From positions 248,001 through 312,000 of the forward strand of contig NZ_NEVJ01000003.1 of NCBI RefSeq assembly GCF_002261425.1: 64,000 nt of DNA. Reading direction: 5' to 3'. Position numbers and translations under genes: made by a program. Source of the DNA: Bordetella genomosp. 9 (GTDB taxonomy: Bacteria > Pseudomonadota > Gammaproteobacteria > Burkholderiales > Burkholderiaceae_B). Each line of letters begins with the position of its first letter. Within the stretch, counting starts at the first letter, position 1. Below the pieces are notes generated by a model. That model made no database searches. It was not told where the DNA came from and saw nothing but the letters and a program-made list of their open reading frames with translations. Positions 30,493-39,349 of the stretch are shown piece after piece.

Positions 30493-30966
30493 TCAGCCCT
30501 GGCTCGGGGCGGGTGCAGCCTTGTGCTGCTGCTTGCGCGCCGCGTGGCGCTCATGCGATTCGGCGAACACCTTGTCGGCGTTCTTCTTCTGGTCGTCCGG
30601 CATGGCGTTGTACAGCGGGGCGAAGACGGCGGCCAGTTTCTTCACGCCGTCGGAGTTGGCCTGCGTGATCTGGGCATAGGAGTCCAGGTCCTCGAGCGCG
30701 GACATGGAGTCGTGATCTTCGCGCTTGGAAATCAACTGGTCGATCTGGGCGGCGTTGTCGCGCATGGTCTGCGCGACCACCGTCCATTGCGGCTCTTCGG
30801 CCGAGGTGATTTTCAATTGGTCGTGCAGCTGCTTGATGTGCTGTTCGACGCGCGCGTTGGCCTGCGTCGTCGCGGCGGCGCCGGTGGCGGTCACGGCGGA
30901 GTTTTGCGCCAGGGCCGCGCTGCCGAATAGCAGCGATGCGGCCAACACGGTGATGCGCAGTTTCAT
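30493..30966 (-). CDS. Spy/CpxP (LTXXQ)-like periplasmic protein
   Basis: This 157-residue periplasmic protein has a signal peptide of about 20 residues (…SAALAQ). The mature part is almost all alpha-helical and charged: HIKQLHDQLKITSAEEPQWTVVAQTMRDNAAQIDQL, then FAPLYNAMPDDQKKNADKVFAE. This resembles the Spy/CpxP envelope-stress chaperones and metal-responsive ZraP-like proteins. A C-terminal basic tail (RKQQHKAAPAPSQG) is present. The ATG at 30966 has an AGGAGA site; the frame upstream to 31128 is unsupported. With the His-rich neighbour it forms a plausible metal or envelope-stress pair. The 281 bp upstream hold no gene. Confidence 0.75.
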   Translation of the reverse strand: MKLRITVLAASLLFGSAALAQNSAVTATGAAATTQANARVEQHIKQLHDQLKITSAEEPQWTVVAQTMRDNAAQIDQLISKREDHDSMSALEDLDSYAQITQANSDGVKKLAAVFAPLYNAMPDDQKKNADKVFAESHERHAARKQQHKAAPAPSQG

Positions 30967-31247
30967 CCTGTTCTCCTGAATAGATGCGATTGAACGCCGC
31001 GCCATGACCCGGGTTCGGGCCATGGCGGAAGCGGTGCCCAGCATACGCATTTGCCCGAGCGCGAATTTGTGCCGTCGCCCTTGTTTGGTGATGAATCGTA
31101 CTGTCAGCTTCGCGGGCGCGACACGCACGGTCCCAGGGATGACGGCTCGCGCGTGCCGCCGCCGCCCGGCCGGACGCGAGGCGATGGTTTGCCATTGCTT
31201 ACGACTGCGCCAGATTGTGGGCGCTCGTCGCGTGGCGGGACGCGTGT

Positions 31248-32273
31248 TCAGGACGCCAGCGGCCCGGGACGCGCGTCGCTGGCGGACGGGTCGCCCACCG
31301 TCTCGCGGCAGGCCTCGCGCAGGATTTCGACGAAGCGTTCTTCCGCTTCCAGGGCGACATCGCGCCGGCGGCGTATCAGGCTGATCGGCGGCAGCGACCA
31401 GTCAAAATCCCAGGCCACGCGGATCACGTCGCCGCTGCGCGCCAGGTCGTCCGCGATGTCCTCGGGAACGATGGATACCAGGCTGTCGTCATGGCGCATC
31501 AGCAAGGCGATGACGTCCATGGAATAGGTCTGTATGCGTGGCGACGGCGGCCGCACGCCGGCGCGGGTGAAAAGCTCGCTGATCATGTTGCCGATCGGGG
31601 TGGCCGGCGCGGGCAGTATCCAGTTCATCTCGGCCAGCTCGCGCCAGTCGGGCCTGCGCCGCGCGATGCGCCGGGCCAACTGCGGGTTGGCGACCAGCGC
31701 GGGCCGCTGGGGGTAGAGGACTTCATGATGCAGCTCGTCCATGCCTATCATCACCGAGGCCCGGCCGATGACGCAGTCGAGTTCATGCGCCCGCAGGCCT
31801 TGCAGCAGCTGGTCGGTGGTGGCGCGCTCCAGCCGCACGGTGATGCGATGGCCGTCGTACAGCCGCTCTATGGTCGGCACGAGTACGCGCGCCGAGATGA
31901 AGGGGATCGCGCCGACGTGCAGGTGCGCCGAATGCCCGCCGCGTAGTGCGTCCATTTCCAGCGCCCAATGATCGATGTCCTGCAGCATGTGCCGCGCGCG
32001 CACGACGGCCAGCTCGCCCAGGGGCGTGGGGTGCAGCCCGCGCGCGGTGCGCAGGAACAGCGGCCCGCCGAACAGATCCTCGATTTCGGCCAGCGACTTG
32101 GTCGCCGCCGGCTGGCTCACGCCCAGGGACTCCGCGACCCGCGTCAGCGAATCGCCAGGCGATATGCGGGTGAGCAAGGTCAGGTGGCGCAGCTTCAGGC
32201 GCGAGAGCAGGCGGGCGGAGACAGGTTGCACGGTGATCCCGGGGCAATTTTCGTGAAGCACGATAATAACCAT
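31248..32273 (-). CDS. LysR-family transcriptional regulator
   Basis: This 341-residue LysR protein has its HTH further in than usual (about residues 26-84, LTLLTRISPGDSLTRVAESLGVSQPAATKSLAEIE). Effector domain and a C-terminal tail follow. The start codon lies in the middle of a 16-bp palindrome. It is divergent from the gamma-glutamyltransferase-like gene at 32359 and probably controls that operon and itself. Confidence 0.9.
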   Translation of the reverse strand: MVIIVLHENCPGITVQPVSARLLSRLKLRHLTLLTRISPGDSLTRVAESLGVSQPAATKSLAEIEDLFGGPLFLRTARGLHPTPLGELAVVRARHMLQDIDHWALEMDALRGGHSAHLHVGAIPFISARVLVPTIERLYDGHRITVRLERATTDQLLQGLRAHELDCVIGRASVMIGMDELHHEVLYPQRPALVANPQLARRIARRRPDWRELAEMNWILPAPATPIGNMISELFTRAGVRPPSPRIQTYSMDVIALLMRHDDSLVSIVPEDIADDLARSGDVIRVAWDFDWSLPPISLIRRRRDVALEAEERFVEILREACRETVGDPSASDARPGPLAS

Positions 32274-32281
32274 ATGGTTAT
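32266..32281. promoter_or_regulatory. Perfect 16-bp palindrome over LysR start codon
   Basis: ATAACCATATGGTTAT is exactly symmetrical around the CATATG that contains the LysR initiator codon (32271-32273). ATAAC-N6-GTTAT fits the T-N11-A form of LysR recognition boxes. It sits 78 bp upstream of the divergent target start, a usual distance for the upstream recognition site. Confidence 0.6.
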
Positions 32282-32358
32282 GGATCCATCATAAAAAACA
32301 TCGCTTCCGTTATTGCCTGCTACATATACTTTCAACTTTCAGGGATAAGGCGTCGGTC

Positions 32359-34197
32359 ATGGCCACTTCCGCATTCACTACCCGCCCGGAGATCCGCGGC
32401 ACCTTCGGCGTCGTCTCGTCAACGCACTGGCTGGCCTCGCAGGTCGCGATGAGCGTGCTGGAACGCGGCGGCAATGCCTTCGACGCGGCCGTCGCCGGCG
32501 GCTTCATGCTGCAGATCCTGGAACCGCACCTGAACGGCCCGGGCGGCGAAGTCCCCATGCTGTTCTGGAGCGAAAAGGAGCGCCGCATGCAGGCCCTGTG
32601 CGGCCAGGGCAATGCGCCCGCGCTCGCCACGCCGGCCTATTTCAAGGGGCTGGGCGTGGACATGGTGCCCGGGATCGGCCTGCTGCCGGCCACGGTGCCG
32701 GCCGCCTTCGGCGCCTGGCTGGCGCTGCTGCGCGATCACGGCACCTGGGAGCTGGCCGACGTCCTGCGCCCGACCATCGAGTACGCCCGCAACGGCTTCC
32801 CGCTGGTGCCGCGTATCGTGCAGGCCATCTACGCGGTCCAGTCCCTGTTCCGTGACGAATGGACGTCGTCCGCGGCGGTATGGATGCCGGACGGCCGCGT
32901 GCCGCATCCCGACAAGCTGTTCCGTTCGCCCGGCATCGCCAACACCTATACGCGCATCCTGGAAGAATCCGGCGGCAAGGGCGATCGCCGCGCGCGCATC
33001 GATGCGGCCATCGACGTCTGGTACCGCGGCTTCGTCGCGCAGGCCATCGACAAGTTCTACCGTACCGAGGCCATCCGCGACACCACCGGCGAGCGCAACA
33101 CCGGCTTGCTGCGGCTGGACGACATGGCCGCCTGGAAGCCGCGCTACGAGGATCCCGTGACGACCCAGTTGGGCCGTTATACCGTCGCCAAGTGCGGTCC
33201 CTGGTCGCAGGGCCCGATCTTCCTGCAGCAGCTGTCGATACTGCGGCACCTGGGCATCGAGAAGACCTCGCCGGATTCGCCCGAGTTCGTGCACAAGGTC
33301 GCGGAAGCCGCCAAGCTGGCCTTCGCCGACAAGCTGGCGTGGTATGGCGACCCCGATGCGGTGGACGTGCCCATGCAGGCACTGCTGTCCGACGAGTACG
33401 CCCGCGCTCGCGCGGCGCTGATCGGCGATCGCGCTTCCAAGGAGCTGCGCCCGGGTAGTCCCGACGGCCGCTCGCCGCGCCTGCCCGACCTGGAAGCGGC
33501 GGTACGCACGCTGGCGGCGTCGGACACGCGCTTCGGCGTGGGCGAACCGACCTTCGCGCAACTGCCGCCCGTGCAGGAATGGCTGGAGCGCGAAATCTTC
33601 GTCGGCGACACCTGCCATATCGACGTGATCGATCGCGACGGCAATATGGTGGCGGCCACGCCCTCGGGCGGTTGGCTGTCTTCCAGTCCCGCCGTGCCGG
33701 AACTGGGCTTTTCCATCACGACCCGCCTGCAGATGACCTGGCTGGACGAAGGGCTGCCCGGCACCTTGCGTCCCGGCATGCGTCCCTGCACCACGCTGTC
33801 GCCCGGCATGGCGCTGCGCGACGGCGAACCCTATATGGCTTTCGGCACGCCCGGCGGCGACCAGCAGGACCAGTGGGCCGTGGCCTTCTTCCTGCGCCAC
33901 GCGCTGTTTGGCATGAACCTGCAGGAATCCATCGAATGTCCGTCCTGGCACATCGACCACTTTCCCGGCTCGTTCTGGCCCCGTACGACCACGCTCAACC
34001 GCATCACCGCCGAATCGCGCTTTCCCATCGCCACGCTGGAAGCGCTGCGCGCGGCCGGGCATGAGGTCAAGGTGGGCGGCGACTGGTCGGAAGGCCGCAT
34101 CAGCGCCTGCACCCGCGAACCCGAGGCGGGCGGCGGCCGGCTGCTGCGCGCCGGCGCAAATCCGCGCGGCATGCAGGGGTACGCGCTGGGCCGCTGA
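32359..34197 (+). CDS. Gamma-glutamyltransferase-family (Ntn) hydrolase
   Basis: This 612-residue member of the GGT/acylase family is an N-terminal-nucleophile enzyme that cleaves itself. The likely cleavage point is Asp417-Thr418 in GDTCHIDVIDRDGN, where Thr418 becomes the nucleophile of the small subunit. The GG loop reads TPSGGWLSSSP and the conserved GTPGGDQQ segment is present. No signal peptide is seen, so it should be cytoplasmic, unlike classical GGT. Relatives include oxamate amidohydrolase (HpxW) and cephalosporin acylases. The adjacent Bug gene suggests an imported amide or acid substrate. Confidence 0.85.
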   Translation: MATSAFTTRPEIRGTFGVVSSTHWLASQVAMSVLERGGNAFDAAVAGGFMLQILEPHLNGPGGEVPMLFWSEKERRMQALCGQGNAPALATPAYFKGLGVDMVPGIGLLPATVPAAFGAWLALLRDHGTWELADVLRPTIEYARNGFPLVPRIVQAIYAVQSLFRDEWTSSAAVWMPDGRVPHPDKLFRSPGIANTYTRILEESGGKGDRRARIDAAIDVWYRGFVAQAIDKFYRTEAIRDTTGERNTGLLRLDDMAAWKPRYEDPVTTQLGRYTVAKCGPWSQGPIFLQQLSILRHLGIEKTSPDSPEFVHKVAEAAKLAFADKLAWYGDPDAVDVPMQALLSDEYARARAALIGDRASKELRPGSPDGRSPRLPDLEAAVRTLAASDTRFGVGEPTFAQLPPVQEWLEREIFVGDTCHIDVIDRDGNMVAATPSGGWLSSSPAVPELGFSITTRLQMTWLDEGLPGTLRPGMRPCTTLSPGMALRDGEPYMAFGTPGGDQQDQWAVAFFLRHALFGMNLQESIECPSWHIDHFPGSFWPRTTTLNRITAESRFPIATLEALRAAGHEVKVGGDWSEGRISACTREPEAGGGRLLRAGANPRGMQGYALGR

Positions 34198-34211
34198 CAA
34201 CTTTTTTCTCG

Positions 34212-34239
34212 CAAGCCCAGGCACGCGGGCCAGGGCTTG
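34212..34239 (+). terminator. Terminator-like hairpin between GGT-like and Bug genes
   Basis: CAAGCCC (34212-34218) pairs with GGGCTTG (34233-34239), followed by TTATT. The stem is short and the T tract weak, so this may attenuate transcription into the Bug gene. A second hairpin, CCGCGCG-N10-CGCGCGG (34253-34276), follows 20 bp before the Bug ATG and matches the one at 29059-29083. Confidence 0.4.
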
Positions 34240-34296
34240 TTATTGCAACCCGCCGCGCGACAACCGGATCGCGCGGCATATTCCGGGGATTCCCTT

Positions 34297-35268
34297 ATGA
34301 AATCGATACGACGTTTCCTGAGCGCGGCGGCCGTCGCGCTGGCGGTCCTGCCAGGCCTGGCCCTGTCGGCCTATCCCGAGAAGCCCATCACGCTGATCGT
34401 GCCGTGGGCCGCCGGCGGCTCCACCGACATCCTGGCCCGTCTGCTGGCGCAGCATATGAGCACGAGCTTCGGCCAGTCCGTGGTCGTCGAAAACCGTTCC
34501 GGCGCGTCCGGCAACATCGGCTCGGCCTTCGTCGCGCGTTCCAAGCCGGACGGCTACACGCTGCTGATCGGCTCGATGAGCACCCATACGATGAACCAGG
34601 CGCTGTACGCCACCATGCCGTTCGACGGCGTGAAGGATTTCAGCCCGATCGCCGAACTGGCCCTGGTGACCAACACCATGGTGATCAATCCGGAAGTGCC
34701 CGCCAAGAACGTCGCGGAGTTCATCGCCTATGCCAAGGCCCATCCGGGCGCGGTGGCTTACGCCTCCGCCGGCGCCGGCTCGACCAACCACCTGAGCGCC
34801 GCGCTGTTCCAGAAGGCGACGGGCGTGCAGATGGTCCACATCCCGTACCGTGGCGGCGCGCCCGCCGTGCTGGACACGGTCGCCGGCCGCACCCAGCTGT
34901 TGTTCAGCGCCGGCACGCAGACGCTGCCGCACGTCAAGTCCGGCAAGCTGCGCCTGCTGGCCGTGACGGAAGACAAGCGCTCGCCGCTGCTGCCCGACGT
35001 GCCCACGGTTGCCGAGACCGTGCCCGGCTATGAGCTGGCCGTGTGGTACGGCGCCTTCGGCCCGGCCGGCATGGACCCCGCGCTGGTGCAGAAGCTGAAC
35101 ACCGAGATCAACCGCATCCTGGCACTGCCGGACGTCCAGAAGCAGATGGGCGACATCGGCGTGCAGGTCCTGCAGACCACGCCCGCCGGCTTCCAGAAGA
35201 CCCTGGAACAGGACGCCGACAAGTACGGCAAGCTGGTCCGCGAACTGGGTATCAAGGCAGACGAGTAA
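34297..35268 (+). CDS. Bug-family (TctC) solute-binding protein
   Basis: This 323-residue periplasmic receptor has a signal peptide ending A-L-S-A-Y. The family motifs are YPEKPITLIVPWAAGGSTDILAR, VVVENRSGASGNIGSAF and VHIPYRGGAPAVLDTVAGRTQLLF. The second Met (34297) is the start, since the upstream part of the frame from 34237 is not a signal sequence. Its TAA overlaps the ATG of the GAF gene (TAATG). Together with the Ntn hydrolase gene it forms a three-gene unit. Confidence 0.93.
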   Translation: MKSIRRFLSAAAVALAVLPGLALSAYPEKPITLIVPWAAGGSTDILARLLAQHMSTSFGQSVVVENRSGASGNIGSAFVARSKPDGYTLLIGSMSTHTMNQALYATMPFDGVKDFSPIAELALVTNTMVINPEVPAKNVAEFIAYAKAHPGAVAYASAGAGSTNHLSAALFQKATGVQMVHIPYRGGAPAVLDTVAGRTQLLFSAGTQTLPHVKSGKLRLLAVTEDKRSPLLPDVPTVAETVPGYELAVWYGAFGPAGMDPALVQKLNTEINRILALPDVQKQMGDIGVQVLQTTPAGFQKTLEQDADKYGKLVRELGIKADE

Positions 35269-35792
35269 TGACCGACACCGCTTTTTCCATCAATGGCGTC
35301 CCGCTGCATCGCGCGGTGCTGGACGGCGTGGAGGCGGTCGCCGCGGCCTGCGCGGGCACCGATCCGGTGGCCTTGTTCGCCGCCATCGACGCCTACGCCA
35401 AGCCGGTCCTGCGGCAGACCTTGTGCACCGTGAACCGTTTCGATGCCAAGCGCGTCGCCGTGGTCCGCCTGTACAGTTCCGACACCGCGGCGTATCCGGT
35501 GGGCGGGTCCAAGGAAAAGGCGGGGACGCGCTGGGGCCAGCATGTCCTGCTGGACCGGCGCGTCTATGTGGGAGAGGGCGTGGACGCGATCCGCGAAGCG
35601 TTCGACGACCACCAGGCCATCCTGGCGCTGGGCTTGAAGTCGGTGATCAATGTGCCGGTGGTGGCGAACGACGTCTGCCTAGGCACCCTGAACCTGCTGA
35701 TGCCCACCGAGCGCATCGATGGCGGCCAGGTCGCCTTCGCGCGCCTGGCCGGCCTGCTGGCCGTGCCGGGCTTCGTCGCGATGGGGCGCTGA
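35268..35792 (+). CDS. Stand-alone GAF-domain protein
   Basis: This 174-residue protein is almost entirely one GAF domain: LFAAIDAYAKPVLRQTLCTVNRFDAKRVAVVRLYSS, then the GGSKEKAGTRWGQHVLLDRRVYVGEG loop and LGLKSVINVPVVANDVCLGTLNLL. There is no output domain, so it is either a small-molecule sensor subunit or a GAF-fold enzyme. The ATG overlaps the stop of the Bug gene, so its level is tied to the receptor. Its function is unknown. Confidence 0.75.
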   Translation: MTDTAFSINGVPLHRAVLDGVEAVAAACAGTDPVALFAAIDAYAKPVLRQTLCTVNRFDAKRVAVVRLYSSDTAAYPVGGSKEKAGTRWGQHVLLDRRVYVGEGVDAIREAFDDHQAILALGLKSVINVPVVANDVCLGTLNLLMPTERIDGGQVAFARLAGLLAVPGFVAMGR

Positions 35793-35810
35793 GGCTTCCA
35801 GGCGCCGCCG

Positions 35811-36287
35811 TCACTGTCCCGGCGGCATCTTCGCCATCGCTTCCTTTATTTCCTCCGGCGTCAGGTCGACCTTGTGCGTGGCGATCGACCAGCGGTGGCC
35901 GTGGGGATCGTCGATCTGGCCGTAGCGGTCGCCCCAGAACATATCGGTGGCGGGCATCACCAGCGTGGCGCCGGCGGCGACCGCGCGTTCGATGACGCCG
36001 TCGGCGTCCTCGACGTACAGGTGCAGCACCATGGACTTGGGCTGGCCGGCCTGCGGCCCCAGCGAGCCCCATTGCGGGCATTCCCCGGCCATCATCATGG
36101 CCGAGTCGCCGATGCGCAGCATGGCGTGCATCAGCATCTTGCCATCCGGCGACATGAGCTTGGTTTCCAGCGTCGCGCCGAACGCCTTTTCATAGAAGTC
36201 GATGGCCGCCAGGGGATTGGCGCAGATCAGGTGCGGCGTCAGGGTATGCATGCCGGGCGGGATGGGGCGGGACGATGGCGTGGGCAT
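35811..36287 (-). CDS. VOC-family (PhnB-like) protein
   Basis: This 158-residue vicinal-oxygen-chelate fold protein of the PhnB/glyoxalase-like group has LTPHLICANPLAAIDFYEKAFGA and DMFWGDRYGQIDDPHGHRWSIATH, the segments shared by PhnB-type proteins. The C-terminal LTPEEIKEAMAKM helix is also usual for them. The enzymatic role is unknown for most members. It stands alone and is convergent with the GAF gene. Confidence 0.85.
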   Translation of the reverse strand: MPTPSSRPIPPGMHTLTPHLICANPLAAIDFYEKAFGATLETKLMSPDGKMLMHAMLRIGDSAMMMAGECPQWGSLGPQAGQPKSMVLHLYVEDADGVIERAVAAGATLVMPATDMFWGDRYGQIDDPHGHRWSIATHKVDLTPEEIKEAMAKMPPGQ

Positions 36288-36438
36288 GGTAAGGTTCCTC
36301 TCAGCTTGGGCGGCGGGCCGGGCCGCGGATACGGGCCTGTCTTACGACGAACGGGACACGGCTGATTCGACATCGCTCGGGCAGGGCGCGCGCTAAACTT
36401 TTATCACGCCAGCCATACCGCCCCAAGACACCGGAGTC

Positions 36439-36924
36439 ATGATGAGAAAATCCAGGGCCAGGGTCCTGCCCATGCGCGCCATGCTGCAGGACGAAATGGA
36501 GATCGCCACGTCCGGGCGGGGTTTCGTCGAATTGACGCAGGACGTCCGCGCGATGGTGGCGGACAGCGGCGTGCAATACGGCCTGGTCCATGTGTTCACC
36601 CAGCACACCAGCTGTTCGCTGCTGATCACCGAAAACGCGGATCCCCAGGTCCGCGCCGACCTGGAACGCTATTTTGCCCGCATCGTGCCCGATGGGGATC
36701 CCCTGTTCCTGCATGACGACGAAGGGGCCGACGATATGCCGGCCCATGTGCGTGCCGCGCTGACCGGCGTGAGCCTGACCGTACCGGTCACCCGGTCCGA
36801 TCTGGCGCTGGGCACGTGGCAGGGTATCTATCTCTGGGAGCATCGCGTGCGCCCGCATCGCCGCGTGGTGACCGTCACCGTGACCGGCTACGGCGAGCTG
36901 GCCAACGATAACGGCAACGGGTAG
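36439..36924 (+). CDS. yjbQ: YjbQ/UPF0047-family protein
   Basis: This 161-residue member of the YjbQ family has thiamine-phosphate synthase side activity in vitro. Conserved segments are GLVHVFTQHTSCSLLITENADPQVRADLE, the HDDEGADDMPAHVRAAL loop with metal-binding His/Asp, and LGTWQGIYLWEHR. The family is normally about 140 residues, so a start at an internal Met (residue 12 or 15) is possible. It ends 7 bp before the LysR gene. Confidence 0.88.
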   Translation: MMRKSRARVLPMRAMLQDEMEIATSGRGFVELTQDVRAMVADSGVQYGLVHVFTQHTSCSLLITENADPQVRADLERYFARIVPDGDPLFLHDDEGADDMPAHVRAALTGVSLTVPVTRSDLALGTWQGIYLWEHRVRPHRRVVTVTVTGYGELANDNGNG

Positions 36925-36931
36925 CGGCGAC

Positions 36932-37852
36932 ATGGAATTGCGGCAGCTGCGCGCCTTCGCGCGCATCGTCGAACTGGGCAGCATGGGCCGCGCGGCGGCG
37001 GAACTGGGCGTGGTCACGTCCGCGCTCAGCCAGCAGATCAGCCGGCTGGAAAGCGAACTGGCGACCCGGCTGTTGCAGCGCACGGCCACCGGCGTGATTC
37101 CCACCGACGCCGGCCGTGCCTTCCTGCGCCAGGCGCAACTGGCCATCCGCCATGCCGACGCCGCCGCCATGGCCGCCCGCGAGGCCCGGCTGGCCGGGCA
37201 GGTCAGCGTGGGCCTGGCTTCGACCACGGCCACCGTGCTCGCCCCGCGCTTCATCCATGCCATGCAGCAGCGCTATCCCGACGTCCGGCTGCGCATGACG
37301 GAGAGCCTGTCCGGCCATCTGGCGGCCATGCTCAATGCCCGCCAGGTGGACCTGGCCATCGTGTTCAATACCGACGCCGCCCAGCGCTGGACCGTGCTGC
37401 CGCTGCTGGATGAGCAACTGGCCCTGATCGGTCAGCCCACCACCCCCTGCTGGCCCGCCGCCGACACGGCCAGCCTGGGCGACCTGGCCGGCGTACCCCT
37501 GGTGCTGCCCAGCGCCGCGCACGGCTTGCGCAACCTGGTGGACGCGGCCTTCGCACGCCTGGGCGCGGAGCCCAATGTCGTCGCCGAAGTCGACGGCCTG
37601 GCCACGCTCATGGCGATGGTCCGGGTCGGCCACGTGGCGACCATCCAGCCGGGCGCCGCGCTGGCGGCGGACCCCACCCTGGGGCGTATCTGGCTGACCG
37701 GCGCCGACCTGCATCGCAAGAACCTGCTCGTCAGTTTGCCTGAAGACGAACTGTCGCCGGCGGGCCTGGCCGCCCGTATCGTCCTGGGGGACGTCGCCCG
37801 CGAGCTGGTCAAGGAAGGGGGCTGGCCCGGCGCAAGTCTTCAGAATTTGTGA
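36932..37852 (+). CDS. tcuR: LysR-family regulator of tricarballylate genes (TcuR-like)
   Basis: This 306-residue LysR protein has an N-terminal HTH (AAAELGVVTSALSQQISRLESEL) and an effector domain (GQVSVGLASTTATVLAPRFIHAMQQRYP). It lies immediately upstream of tcuA on the same strand. In Salmonella the tcu locus likewise places a LysR activator, TcuR, beside tcuABC. The symbol is assigned by position and family, not by a diagnostic residue. Its last codons run into an inverted repeat that is a candidate operator. Confidence 0.78.
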   Translation: MELRQLRAFARIVELGSMGRAAAELGVVTSALSQQISRLESELATRLLQRTATGVIPTDAGRAFLRQAQLAIRHADAAAMAAREARLAGQVSVGLASTTATVLAPRFIHAMQQRYPDVRLRMTESLSGHLAAMLNARQVDLAIVFNTDAAQRWTVLPLLDEQLALIGQPTTPCWPAADTASLGDLAGVPLVLPSAAHGLRNLVDAAFARLGAEPNVVAEVDGLATLMAMVRVGHVATIQPGAALAADPTLGRIWLTGADLHRKNLLVSLPEDELSPAGLAARIVLGDVARELVKEGGWPGASLQNL

Positions 37853-37870
37853 AGACCTATTGAAGACTTG
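37833..37870. promoter_or_regulatory. Inverted repeat upstream of tcuA
   Basis: A perfect 10-bp inverted repeat, CAAGTCTTCA (37833-37842) and TGAAGACTTG (37861-37870), has an 18-nt spacer that holds a third half-site, TGAAGACCT (37850-37858). It spans the tcuR stop codon and ends 63 bp before tcuA. This is the best candidate for the TcuR binding region. Confidence 0.6.
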
Positions 37871-37933
37871 CCCCTTACGGCGGAGTGGCTTCTCGTCTAC
37901 AGTCCGCACCTGTCCAAGGAGGGCTAGAAAGCC

Positions 37934-39349
37934 ATGTGGGATGTATTGGTTATCGGCGGCGGCAATGCCGCCCTTTGCGCTGCGCTGATGGCGCGGGAGG
38001 CCGGCGCCAGCGTGCTGATGCTGGAGTCCGCTCCCAAGGAATGGCGAGGCGGCAACTCGCAGCACACGCGCAACCTGCGCTGCATGCATGACGAGCCGCA
38101 GGACGTGCTGGTGGAAGCCTACCCGGAAGAAGAGTTCTGGCAGGATCTGCTGAAGGTCACCGGCGGCATCACGAACGAACATCTGGCGCGCCTGGCGATA
38201 CGCGCGTCTTCCACCTGTCGCCCGTGGATGCGCAAGCACGGCGTGAACTTCCAGCCGCCGCTGTCCGGGGCGCTGCACGTGGCGCGCACCAACGCCTTCT
38301 TCATGGGTGGCGGCAAGGCGCTGGTCAATGCCTATTACCGCAGCGCCGAATCGCTGGGCGTGCAGGTGCGCTACAACGCGCCGGTGGAACGCCTGGAACT
38401 GCGCGACGGCCGCTTCGTCGCGGCCTTCGTCGGCCAGGAGCGCATCGAGGCCAAGGCCTGCGTGCTGGCGGCGGGCGGTTTCGAATCGAACCGCGAGTGG
38501 CTGCGCGAGGCCTGGGGCCAGAACGAGCGCGGCGAATGGCCGGCCGACAACTTCCTGATTCGCGGCACCCGCTTCAACAAGGGCGTGCTGCTGAAGTTCA
38601 TGATGGATGCCGGCGCCGACATCATCGGCGATCCGTCGCAGTCGCATTGCGTGGCCATCGACGCGCGCGCGCCGCTGTACGACGGCGGCATCTGCACCCG
38701 CATCGACTGCGTGTCGCTGGGCGTGGTCGTCAACCGCGACGCCGAGCGCTTCTACGACGAAGGCGAGGATTTCTGGCCCAAGCGCTATGCGATCTGGGGC
38801 CGCCTGGTGGCCGGGCAGCCGGGCCAGATCGGCTATTCCATCATCGATGCCAAGGCCGTCGGCCGCTTCATGCCGCCGGTGTTTCCGGGGACGCAGGCCG
38901 ATACGCTGGAAGAGCTGGCGCGCAAGCTCGGGCTGGATGAAGCGCGCTTCATGCAGACCATGCGCGAATACAACGCCGCCTGCCGCGTCGGCACCTTCGA
39001 CCACACCAAGCTGGACGACTGCCATACCGAAGGCATCGCCCCGGCCAAGACGCACTGGGCCCGTCCCATCGACCGCGCGCCTTTCTTCGGCTATCCGCTT
39101 CGTCCCGGCATCACCTTTACCTACCTGGGCCTGAAGGTGAACGACCAGTCCGCCGTGCATTTCAACGGCGTGCCCAGCGACAACCTGTTCGTGGCCGGCG
39201 AAATGATGGCCGGCAACGTCTTGGGCAAGGGGTACACCGCCGGGGTCGGCATGTCGATCGGTACCGCATTCGGCCGCATCGCCGGGACGCAGGCCGCGCA
39301 GGCCGCCGGCAAGAAATCATCCATGGGAGCCGCCCTTGAAACAGCTTGA
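37934..39349 (+). CDS. tcuA: FAD-dependent tricarballylate dehydrogenase
   Basis: This 471-residue flavoprotein of the fumarate reductase/succinate dehydrogenase type oxidises tricarballylate to cis-aconitate. The N-terminal FAD fold is [22 protein letters not shown]. The substrate and FAD region reads [15 protein letters not shown], and the C-terminal FAD segment ends [31 protein letters not shown]. The length and the pairing with TcuB agree with the Salmonella enzyme. The AAGGAGGG ribosome site is strong. Electrons are passed to TcuB, which frees the flavin for the next turn. Confidence 0.93.
   Translation: MWDVLVIGGGNAALCAALMAREAGASVLMLESAPKEWRGGNSQHTRNLRCMHDEPQDVLVEAYPEEEFWQDLLKVTGGITNEHLARLAIRASSTCRPWMRKHGVNFQPPLSGALHVARTNAFFMGGGKALVNAYYRSAESLGVQVRYNAPVERLELRDGRFVAAFVGQERIEAKACVLAAGGFESNREWLREAWGQNERGEWPADNFLIRGTRFNKGVLLKFMMDAGADIIGDPSQSHCVAIDARAPLYDGGICTRIDCVSLGVVVNRDAERFYDEGEDFWPKRYAIWGRLVAGQPGQIGYSIIDAKAVGRFMPPVFPGTQADTLEELARKLGLDEARFMQTMREYNAACRVGTFDHTKLDDCHTEGIAPAKTHWARPIDRAPFFGYPLRPGITFTYLGLKVNDQSAVHFNGVPSDNLFVAGEMMAGNVLGKGYTAGVGMSIGTAFGRIAGTQAAQAAGKKSSMGAALETA

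Noticed and set aside
32419..34224. A 601-codon frame antisense to the gamma-glutamyltransferase-like gene
   Set aside because: Compositionally typical antisense shadow; the sense strand has catalytic motifs throughout.
36875..39160. A 761-codon frame antisense to tcuR and tcuA
   Set aside because: No motifs, and it spans two real genes and an operator.
37934..39349. Calling TcuA a fumarate reductase or 3-ketosteroid dehydrogenase
   Set aside because: The pairing with a TcuB-type Fe-S membrane protein and an upstream LysR gene matches the tricarballylate locus, and the sequence opening agrees with TcuA.
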